NCBI GenBank assembly: GCA_016858145.1
Contig: JAEHOE010000187.1
Location: forward strand, 124,001-188,000
Origin: Edaphochlamys debaryana
Taxonomy: Eukaryota > Chlorophyta > Chlorophyceae > Chlamydomonadales
Length of the DNA stretch: 64,000 nucleotides
Direction: 5' to 3'
The translations under genes were made by a program, and so were the position numbers. The notes beneath the pieces are model-generated. The model saw nothing but the letters and a program-made list of their open reading frames with translations, searched no databases and had not been told where the DNA came from. Shown here piece by piece: positions 11,004 to 20,578 of this stretch. Positions within the stretch are counted from its first letter, which is position 1, and each line of letters opens with the position of its first letter.

Positions 11004-12461
11004 CGCCGCCGCACGGGGCACTGCTGGGGGGAGGCAAGGGTTGTAGGAACGGGGGCTGCATGCGGGACGGGGCGCGGGGCCTCTGAACGGGATGGGGATG
11101 GCTTGGCTGGAGGCTCTAAGCCTCAGCGGCTGCAGCGGCGTGGAGGGACAGCGGCTGCCGCCCGGTGTGCGGTTGCGGCCTCGCGGCGGTTGGGCCAGGG
11201 GGCAGGGGCACTGCGCCCTCGGTGGCGGCCGCACGCGGGGTCGTCACCCTTGTGCGGCTGCGCCCCTCGGAGGTGCGCCCCCGTGCGGAGGAGGCGGCTG
11301 CCGGGGGCGGAGGAGCCCGTGGCCCGTGGCCCTGGTGGGCAGGGTCCGCTGTGCGAGGGGCCGTGCTTATGCGCTGTGTCGGCGTGTATCGGTGTGGCGA
11401 GTGAGGGCCGGGCCCGGCTGGGCCCGGGCCGGGTGGTGGCGACCCGGGAGCGGGGGCAGGCGGGCGGGGGCGGAGCGGGGTGACACGGGGGGAGTCGGGG
11501 TGGCTTGGTGCTGGGGGCTTGGGGGCCAGAGCGTCGCTGTTGAGAGGGCCAACGAGGGCTTTCTTCGCTTGTGCGCGCCTCTTGGAGGGTCATGGGGCCG
11601 CTGCAGGGGCGCGCAGTGGAGGACATGCTGCCTTGTGGGCGGGATGGCGGCCGGAGCTGGAGCTGTAGCGAATCCGCGGAGCCCGCGCTGGTGCTTCCTG
11701 GATGCCTTTGCCGGTCGAGTTGAGCACCTGCACGCACGTGTTGCACCTGGGTGGCCGCGCAGGCGGCAGAGAGCGCCCAGGCCGATGGCGCCTGCTGAGT
11801 TGAACGCACCCAGCTGCCTGGCCCTGACGCGACCTGCGGCACCGTCAGCCCGTCACGCACCAACGCACGCCTTCACCCCGCCCAGTGTGCCAGCAGTAGC
11901 CCGCCGTGAGGGTGTATGCGTTGGCCCTGAGGGGCCCCCCGGTGCAACTCGACCTAAAGAGGAGAGGCACCGGGACGCAGCGGGCAGGGGCGCATTGGGG
12001 CGATTGGGGTGCTCCGCCGCTCGTGGCATCAGAGGAAGCCACCTGGCCCCTGAAGAATAATGTGAGCAGTCTACTGGCGTAACACAGACAGTGCATTGGG
12101 CTTCACCGGCGCCCTGTAGCGCTCGCTCCGGCGACCAACCCACCCTCGATTCCCATCGAGCGTCCGAGGGCCACAACGCGCGAGGCTAGGCCTTTTAGGA
12201 AGCTGCTAAAACCTCTTGCGCTGAAACTGGGCAGCGACCACGGTGGTGGAGGTTGCGCGCAGGTGAGCGAAATGCCGGGATCTTTGCCAATTCGCCAAAC
12301 ACCGCGCTCGCGAGGGGCCGGCCTTGAACCGCATGCAAGGAGCTAGCACATGGCAGCGAGATGAATTGAGCTTGCGGAGGCCAGAGTCCGAGCGCGCAGC
12401 CACGCCTCGGGGACGCCTATGACGCATTCCCGTTGCCCTGCAGCCCTCCACTCCCGCTGCC
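11004..12461. other. 3' UTR and spacer after SPF27
   Basis: About 1.46 kb without a supported gene. Open frames on both strands are GC-driven and lack splice structure. No TGTAA was found on the + strand, so the SPF27 mRNA end is unknown. The last 250 bases hold the upstream element shared by the three ankyrin/membrane paralogues. Confidence 0.5.
12258..12300 (+). promoter_or_regulatory. Upstream element conserved in three paralogues
   Basis: The block GCAGGTGAGCG followed by ATGCCGGGATCTTTGCC lies about 200 bases before the start codon of the first ankyrin/membrane gene. Near-identical blocks occur at 16001-16035 (+) before the second copy and, inverted, at 23655-23690 before the third. It may be a promoter or 5' UTR part (it contains a GTGAG donor-like word), or simply duplicated flank. 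Confidence 0.45.
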
Positions 12462-15162
12462 ATGGCGCCCCCGAGCGACCCGGTGGCTGACGTGTGGCGC
12501 TCGCCTGAGCTGCTGGGCTACGTCGCCCTCTTCCTGGACCCCAGCCACGCGGCGTGGAGCTTCGTCCGCGTCAACAAGGCAGCGGCAGCGGCAACGTACG
12601 GCGTACGGCTCTCGTGGGCCCTAAGTTCAGGGCTGCTTGCCACTCACGAGGGCCGGCTCCACGCACGGAGCTGGTGCTACCGCCTCACGTACAAGCAGCG
12701 CGTGAAGCTCCTGTGCCGCGCCGCTGCGGCGGACTGCAGCCGGGAGAGCCTGGAGGGGGCGGTGGTGGCGGCGGGGCTGTCGCCGCCCCCGCTGAAGGTG
12801 CTGGTCGCTGCCGCCTCCGCTGGCCGGCTGGGCGTGTGCCGCTGGCTGGTGGAGGGTCTGGGCTGCCCGGGGCTGCACCGCCTGGCCTGCCTGAGCCTGA
12901 TCAGCGCGGCGGGGCCGGGGCCGGGGGTGGTCGAGGAGGCTCGGGCCTGGCTGGCGCCCGCTGACCTGCTGCTGGGGTGGAGCGCAGAGCAGGAGGCCCA
13001 GGCGGCGCGGGGGGGCGTTGAAGCCGTGGCGGACCTCCTCCGCAACTGGCAGCCGGGGGACGTGCCTCAAGACCACATTCGGCGCTGGCGCAAAGCACTT
13101 GACAGCGTGAAGGCTCGGCGGGACCTCGAACAGCCCAACATTGACGTGCTGACCTTGGCACGCCTCGCGGGCTTCCATTCTGGGTTCTACCGCGGCCCCC
13201 ACGCGGCTCTGGCCGTGGCCCGGCTGGCCCAGCTGGAGCCGGCAGCGTACTACGCCTCCACGCTCATCATCGCCGCCAAGGCCGGGCACGTGGAGGCCGT
13301 ACGGTACCTGCTCAGCCGAGGAGTCCGGCCCCACGCCGACTGGCCAGATTTGCCGGCCTTCGCTGCCTCCCGCAACGGCCACGTGGGTGTGCTGCAGGCC
13401 CTGCACGAGGCGGGCTGCATGGGCGACCCGGCAGCATGCTTCCAAGCAGGCCTCTGGGGGGGCTCCCTGCCCGTGGTGGAGTGGCTGGTGGGCACCTTCG
13501 GGGCCCCGGCTCTGCGGGTGGACGAGGTCTGCCTTTCCTGCGCAGCCCGCTCCGGCAGCGTGCCGCTGCTCAGGGCCCTCCCGGGGCTGCTGGGCTTGGC
13601 GGCCCCCGGGTGGGACCGGTGCCGTGACGTGTACTGGGAGAATGCCGCCGAGTCTGGCTGCGAGGAGGCCGTGGAGTGGCTGGCCAAGGAGGCGGGCGTT
13701 CCGGTTGAGGTGAGCTGACGTCCATGCCGGGTTGTTGCAAGGGGATCCGGGTACGTCAGCAAGCCCAGTTGGCGGTTCCTGTCGCGGGGGCTGCGGCGGG
13801 GGCCGTTCGGGCCCGTCACAGGGGGAACCCGTGTGCGCCTTGCGAGGTCCTGGGGCTGAGGCCTTGCTGACCCTCGCTGACCCAGACCATGGTCCATGCG
13901 TGCAGTCGCGTCAGGACACGTACCGCGGCGCTGCGTCCCAGGGCGATCTGCGCATGGTGCAGCGCCTGCGCAGGCTGGGCTGCCCCTACAGCGCCCGGGA
14001 CGCTGAGGCCCTGGCGGAGGCGGCCCGGCGCGTCCCCGCCTCCGCCGCCGCCCTGCCGTGGCTGGAGGAGCCGGGCTGCCCTGTCAGCTGGGGGGCGGCG
14101 GCAGCGGAGGCAGAGGCGGAGGCAAGGGCGGAGGCGGAGGCGCAGGCCAGAGCCAACGCGGAGGCAAAGGCGGTGACGTTACTAAGTAAGGCAGCAGGCG
14201 GTTTCGGGGAAGGGGCGGGGGAGCGGGGGAATGGTGCGCATAACGCAGCTGTGTGCTCCGCTGCACCCATCACCTGCCCCTCATTCTGCCGCCTGCCTCG
14301 GCTTTCCCCGGACTCCCCAACACGATCCCCTACCCAGATCACGTAGTGTACTGGACTGCTGTGCTGTTGGAGGGGCCGAGAATGCAGGCGAAAATGACGG
14401 GCGGTGTGAACCCCTGCGGTCCCGGCCACCAGACTTGGGGTGAGGCAGGGGCAGGAGGGGTGTGGGGAAAGCAGGGGCGAGGCAGCCAAACAGCGGCGTG
14501 ATGGGCAGACATCCTTGGCACGGAAGGTATGGAAGGCATGGAAGCCCCCGCGAGGTGCATGGGCGCTTGGTCCCGCGTCCAACGGCTTACGTACTCCTCT
14601 CCAGATGAGTTCCTGAGTCCCTACCCTTTCCTACTGTACCGCAGGGTTCGTCCGGTACTGCCTGCTGGTGGTTTTCCTGCCTGTCGCTGTCACGGTGTCG
14701 TGGCTGTACGTCAAGGGGCAGCCCCTGCGGAAGCGGGCCTTCTGGGTCCCCATCGCCTTTGCCCTGACCCACATGGTCGTCGCCCTGATAGGTGCGGCAC
14801 GGGCAGCTGGGAGAGGGCCGAGGTCCAAGCAAGCAGGGCTCGGACGTAACACGGGAGGTATCAGCTGTTGTTGGCAATCACTGGCTTGCGGGCGCGCAGC
14901 GCTCACGCCTCACGCCGACCGTGCTTCCCTCCCCAATGCGACAGGTCTGTTCGAGTCCGTCATCAGGCTAGCTCTAGTGCTCGGATACCATTTTGTGAAT
15001 GGTCAGGAAGGTGGACCCGGAGAGCCTGATCCCTGTCAAGCGGGACAGTGGCAGTGTCAACAGTTGGGGCTGGGCTCACCTGCAACTGGGCACCGGTTGG
15101 GTGTGCGGCCGGGCGCTGCAGGGGGTGTGGGCGATGGGGGAGGCGGTGCAAATGGCCATTGA
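12462..15162 (+). CDS. Ankyrin-repeat protein with C-terminal membrane segments, 664 aa (paralogue A)
   Basis: Exons 12462-13709, 13906-14185, 14338-14439, 14645-14791, 14945-15162; phases close. The N-terminus (DVWRSPELLGYVALFLDPSH) is F-box-like. About seven degenerate ankyrin-type units follow (for example VLVAAASAGRLGVCRWLVEG, AAKAGHVEAVRYLLSRGV and SQGDLRMVQRLRRLGCPYS). After an acidic Ala/Glu-rich linker come hydrophobic segments: CLLVVFLPVAVTVSWLYV, then VPIAFALTHMVVALI, then a helix near SVIRLALVLGYHFV. This suggests membrane anchoring with a cytosolic repeat domain. The last 45 residues are Gly-rich and differ from paralogue B, where a stop falls at the equivalent place. Function unknown; it belongs to a locally duplicated family of three. 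Confidence 0.82.
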
Positions 15163-16338
15163 CAGGGAGGGCTGATGTACAGACCTGCGTCACGGCGAAG
15201 GTGCACGGGAGCGTGGGGGCTCCGGGGCCTGGCTGCGCCGTTGCAGCCTGCCGGGCGGGCGAGGGGCCGTGTGGGCGCACTGGGCTGCGGACGTGCGGGG
15301 AGGTCAGGGGCAGGTTGGGCGGGGCCCGGCGCGTATAGTACCGTGGGATGGCTTGCGTGCTGCGGGGTCCTGGGTGGATGTGTTGGCACTCGAAGGTTGA
15401 CAACGTCAGGGGCATGGCCGGATTTGGACGTCCTTGGGGTCACGGGGTCCTGTCGGGGCGCCACGCGTTGATGGACCTGCCATGCATGAGCGATAGACGG
15501 ACAGGACCGATGGTAGACGTGTAGTCACAACCCAGCACGCTGCGGGCTGTATGGCGGCGTGGGGGCGGCTGAGGCGGGGTTCGGGGGTTCGCGGCAGGAT
15601 GCGCCCCGCCCCGCAGCACCCTGCCTGCCTGGTCTAATACAATTCAAACGGATCGGAGGGCCACTCTGGATGCGCCATCCAAATTGAGGCAGGTTGGAGT
15701 AGGGGGCAAAGCTTCAGGGCCGGGGGCGGCGGGGTTCAGGCGTGGACGGGACGTGCTGAGGACACACACGCCCAGCGGCGCGCCTTCATCCTCCGCCATC
15801 ACCAACTCGCGGTAGACTGCCTGACTGCGTAGAGCCCAATCGCGCGATAATAGCTGGACTCGCGCTTGGCCGTTCGAGCGCATCGCAGCGAGGCTTGCGA
15901 GGGGCACAACGCAAGCTCCGATAGCAGAACATACGCTTGGCATGAAGTGTTGCTTCAGCCACGTTCTTGGAGGCTGCGCAAGCTGGGCGGTCCTTTCGCA
16001 GAGGTGAGCGCGGGATGCCGGGATCTCTGCCGGAGCCACGAACTCCGCTCGCGATGGGCCGACCTTCGTCCGTATCCATGGTGCTATCACACCGGAACGG
16101 GCCTGAGACCCCGCGAGCGAACCGAGGTCACGGGGATGGGCATGCGCTGGTCCTCCTCGGCGCCCAGATCTGCCGTGGGCTGGCGGACTCCTGTGGCGGC
16201 AAGGGAGCGCACGACAGTAAACAACAAATAGGACAGACTTCAATGCGACCCTCTGGCGCCTCGAGCCCGACTTCGCACCGGCTCTCGACCGCTTCCGCTG
16301 TCCCCCAGGGCCCCGGCCCGTAACAGCCCCCCGCTGCC
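15163..16338. other. Duplicated spacer between paralogues A and B
   Basis: No gene is supported. The part from about 15173 to 15330 matches the 3' flank of paralogue B (about 18990-19120), starting at the shared word GACCTGCGTCACGG. The part from 16001 to 16200 matches the upstream flanks of the other copies. The spacer is therefore part of the duplication unit. Confidence 0.6.
16001..16035 (+). promoter_or_regulatory. Upstream element, paralogue B copy
   Basis: GAGGTGAGCG followed by ATGCCGGGATCTCTGCC, about 340 bases before the paralogue B start codon, matches the blocks before paralogues A and C. A second shared block (GCGAACCGAGGTCACGGGGA and following) lies at about 16107-16150 and recurs inverted near 23520-23575. 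Confidence 0.45.
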
Positions 16339-18840
16339 ATGGCGCCCCCGAGCGACCCGGTGGCTGACGTGTGGCGCTCGCCTGAGCTCTTGGGCTGCGT
16401 CGCCCCCTTCCTGGACCCCAGCCACGCGGCGTGGAGCTTCATCCGCGTCAACAAGGCAGCGGCGGCAGCAGCGTACGGCGACAGCGGGCAGCTCGTGCCC
16501 CGCACAGTCAGCCTCGGGTGGGCGCTCGACTCAGGGCTTCTTGCCACTCACGAGGGCCGGCTCCACGCTCGGGCCATGTGCTACCGCCTCACGTACAAGC
16601 AGCGCGTGAAGCTCCTGTGCCGCGCCGCTGCGGCGGACTGCAGCCAGGAGAGCCTGGAGGGGCGGTGGTGGCGGCGGGGCTATCGCCGCCGCAAGTAGAT
16701 GTGCTGATTGCTGCCGCCTCCGCTGGCCGGCTGGGCGCGTGCCGCTGGCTGGCGGAGGGTCTGGGCTGCCCGGGGCTGCACCGCCTGGCCTGCCTGAGCC
16801 TGATCAGCGCGGCGGGGCCGGGGCCGGGGGTGGTCGAGGAGGCTCGGGCGTGGCTGGCGCCCGCTGCCCGAGAGCGGTGGAGCGCAGAGCAGGAGGCCCA
16901 GGCGGCGCGCGGGGACGTTGAAGCCGTGGTGGGCCTCCTGCGCGACTGGCAGCCGGGGGGCGTCCCTGCTGAGCGCAACCCGAGCTGGGGGGAAGCACTA
17001 AACAGCGTGCGGGCTCGGCGGGACCTCCAGCAGCCCAGCGGTGACGTGCCGACCCTGGCACGCCTGGCGTGCCTTTGTCCGGAGTTCTACAGTGGTCCCC
17101 ACGCGGCGCTGGCCGTGGCTCGGCTTACCCAGCTGGAACCTGCCCCGGATGCCTTTGCTTTTATTTTTCCCTACATCCTTTTCGGCGCCGCCAAGGCCGG
17201 GCACGCGGAGGCCGTGCGTTACCTGCTAAGCCGAGGAGTGCGGCCCGACACCACCTCACCCGACGCGCCGGCCTTAGCTGCCGCTTGCAACGGGCACGTG
17301 GGGGTGCTGCAGGCCCTGCACGAGGCGGGCTGCATGGGGGACCCAGCTAGGTGCTTTGCAGTGGCAGCGTTGGCAGAAGCTCCCAATGCGGGCACCCTGC
17401 CCGTGGTGGAGTGGCTGGTGGGCACCTTTGGGGCCCCGGCGTTTGGGGCGGGCGGGATCAACCATCACCTTACCACCGCGGCCCGCTCCGGCAGCGTACA
17501 GCTGCTCAAGGCCCTCCCCGGGCTGCTGGGCTCGGCGGCCCCCGCGTGGGACAGGTGCCGTGGCGCCTGCTGGGCGAATGCCGCTGCGTCTGGCTGCGAG
17601 GAGGCCGTGGAGTGGCTTGCCAAGGAGGCGGGCGTTCCGGATGAGGTGAGGCTGCAAGCGCAACTAGCTTGTAGGTTACTTGAATAGACTCCGTTTCCGC
17701 AGTGAGGAGTGCTGCCAGGAATCTAAGACACAACTCCAGGTGGACTTACATGTGCTATGTCACGATGTGCTTGCTGACCCAGACCTTGGCCCATGCGTGC
17801 AGTCGCGTCAGGACACGTACCTTACCGCTGCGTCCCAGGGCGATCTGCGCATGGTGCAGCGCCTGCGCAGGCTGGGCTGCCCCTACAGCGCCCGGGACGC
17901 TGAGGCCCTGGCGGAGGCGGCCCGGCGCGTCCCCGCCTCCGCCGCCGCCCTGCCGTGGCTGGAGGAGCCGAGCTGCCCTGTCGGCTGGGGGCCGGCGGCA
18001 GCGGAGGCAGATGCCAGACCCAACGCGGAGGCGAAGGCGGTGACGTTCCTACGTAAGGCAGCAGGCGGTTCCGGGGAAGGGGGGTTGGAAGCGGCGGGAT
18101 GTTGTGCACAACACGGCGTGTGCGCTCCGCGTGTGCTCACCGCCCCTCGTTCTGACGCCCGCTTCGGCCTCCCTTGTACTCCCCAACTTGGTCCCTAATA
18201 CTCCCCAACTTGATCCCCCACTCAGACGGAGTGGTGACCATCGCTCATGCGATGGGGGAAACGCTGTCGATCTGGACGGACCCCCCGACCTGGGGTGAGG
18301 CAGGGGCAGGCGGGGTGTGGGGAATGCAGCCGAGGAGGGACGTGATGGGCAGACGTCCGGGTGCCTGCACAGAAGGTCGGGTTTGCGGGCTCCTGCCGGC
18401 GACTCGATGAGTTGACCTCAGTTTCTGAGTCCCTACACTTTCCTCCTGTGCGACAGGATGCGTCCGGTTCCGCCTGCTGGTGGTTGTCCTGCCCCTGGCT
18501 GTCACGGTGGCGTGGCTGTACGTCGAGGGGCTTTCCCTGCGGAAGCCGTTGGTCTGCCTCTCCATCGCTCTGTTTCTGGCACAGCAGGCCGTATCCTCCC
18601 TAGGTGGGGCACGTGCAACGGGCCAAGGGCCTAGGTCCAGTCAAAGAGGGCACGGACCGGAGAGGGGTCTCGGTTGTGGGGATGGCATCTCCTGGCTTTC
18701 GGGCTCGCAGCGCTTACACCTCTCACGCCCAACCTGCTGCCCTCCCCCATGCGACAGGTGTGCCCATTTCCATGAGGCTTGCAATCGTGTTCTTCTTCCG
18801 CCTTGTGGGTGCGGTCATTCAGCACATCTGGAGAGCCTGA
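16339..18840 (+). pseudogene. Ankyrin/membrane protein, paralogue B, frameshifted in exon 1
   Basis: Exons 16339-17645, 17803-18052, 18226-18294, 18457-18603, 18758-18840, at the same splice sites and phases as paralogue A. A G-run at 16659-16662 has four G where paralogues A and C have five. The first frame therefore stops at 16698, and the homologous reading continues in another frame to the end. Everything else looks intact: ankyrin-type units, then membrane segments LLVVVLPLAVTVAWLYVEGL, VCLSIALFLAQQAVSSL and AIVFFFRLVGAVIQHIW, ending at TGA 18838-18840. A single-base loss in a homopolymer may be a sequencing or assembly error, so this may be a working gene. If real, the product would be truncated after about 110 residues. 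Confidence 0.7.
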
Positions 18841-20578
18841 TCCCCGCCAGGGGGCCAGGGGAAGTGGCAGCAAAGGCAGGGGGCTCGGCGCGAGGGTACG
18901 TGCGGGCGCCTGCATGGGGAGCGCGGCGAGGCCCTGCAGGGCGACTGGGCGGTGGGGGAGGCGGCGCAAGGAGCAGGCGGTTCGCACAAAGGGATGACGT
19001 ACGGACCTGCGTCACGGTGAAGGTGCACAGGCGCGTGCGGGCTCCAGTGCCTGGCTGCACCATTGCGGGCGCACTGGGCTGAGGACGTGCGGGGAGGTCA
19101 GGGGCTGGCGGGGCGGTGCCTTGGCGATGCGGCCGGGAATGCACGGGCAGGCGGGCGGGGCCGAGCGAGCGCGGGTGGTGCTGTGGGCGGAAACATCGGC
19201 AGCTGAATGCTGGCGTTCGAAAGCCGCGGGCTGATTTTGCGCAGGCAGGTTGCGAGTTGTGTGTTCATGTGCAGGGCAGGTCCAGGGGGCGCCAGGAGTG
19301 TGCCCCCGCGAGGCCGAGGGGGCAGGTCCTGCTCGTGCGTGGGCAGAGAGCTGTGAAGAGGGTGCTGGGCACAGTGCGGCTATTTTCCTGTCGTTCTCGT
19401 GCAGGTTTTGTTTCTGAGGGCGCTGCACGAAAGCGTTTGCAGTAATTGGGCAACTTTCATGCAAGGGCCACGTAGAATTGTCCCCTGGAGACCCATGTGT
19501 CGTGCCCGCGTACCAACTTTCCTTGCTCAAATAAGGCCGACCCCGGGAGGGGATACTTTCGGCCTCAGCCAAGAGCCAAGCCCCAGGACGATAGCAGCAC
19601 TGGATGGGCACACCGTCGCTGTTTCAAAGTTGAAACGCGGTGGTGACCTGGTGAGTTAGCGACATGCCGTGCTGCCTAATAGAGGTCTGTGGGCCAAAGA
19701 CGTTCAAGCAGATGGACGGACGGAGGCGGCCGCCCCCTCAGCACGGTGAGCCGCACCAGAGCAGCAGCCGTTCAAGGCCATGGCTGGGTGGATGCAGCCC
19801 GTCGCCTGGGAGAGAGGGGCAGAGGGGTTCCACATGGTCGCTTGGCCTGGCCGGCGGTGGTGTTGCAGCGGTGCGCCGAGAGCGGCCCCGGAATGCCCGG
19901 ATGGTTGACAAAGGCAGCCCCACTGCGCTGCCCCAGCCGCCGCCGACTCCTATAAACGCTGAGGCCGCGATGCTCTCACACATCAGTCCGGTCGCCGGTT
20001 GGTTCCTTCAGCGGGCATCATGGGCCGGCCACAAGCAAGGGGCCTCCTCTCACGAGTCCTGCCTGGACCGGAGCTCTTTACGTCCAACCGCAGCCCCCCA
20101 CCAAGGTTAGGAGTGCCACTTCCTCACGCTACCCTCCTGCTGGCACTGGACCGTCTCACCACACCGCCCACATGTATGCTTGCATGGCACCTCCACGCCT
20201 CCCGCCTGCAGGCCCCCGGCCCCTTCACACATTGAAGGGGCGCACCCGGCCCCCCAGCATGCCTGACGTGGGCTCAGGTGGCCTGCCCCGCCCCTGCAGG
20301 CGCCTTCGCTACCGCCTTTCGCTGCCCCTGCCACGCACGGCCGCTTGCCGCTGGCTAGGCTCAGGCCGTCTCCGCGCCTGCCGCCGTGAAGGCGCCGAGG
20401 CGCAACCTCCTGCCTGGCCCCGGCTTCTCGGCTCATTAGTACCGTAGCCTGGTCGGGAGGCGCGGCCGGGCCCCAGGCACGCCTGCTCCGGGCTCGGAAA
20501 GACCGCCCCTCCCTTCCGCGCCTCCACTTCCGCCCTCCGCTGCGGCTGCCACGGCCGCTGGCCCCGCGCAATGACGGC
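18841..20578. other. Spacer between paralogues B (+) and C (-)
   Basis: About 1.7 kb between two converging genes, so it should hold both 3' UTRs. The first 280 bases match the 3' flank of paralogue A. The remainder shows no supported gene and no TGTAA or TTACA near either stop. The frame at 19664-20110 has no splice structure or family resemblance. Confidence 0.5.

Noticed and set aside
19664..20110. 148-codon + strand frame between paralogues B and C
   Set aside because: No recognisable family, no introns and no poly(A) word; lies where two 3' UTRs should meet.
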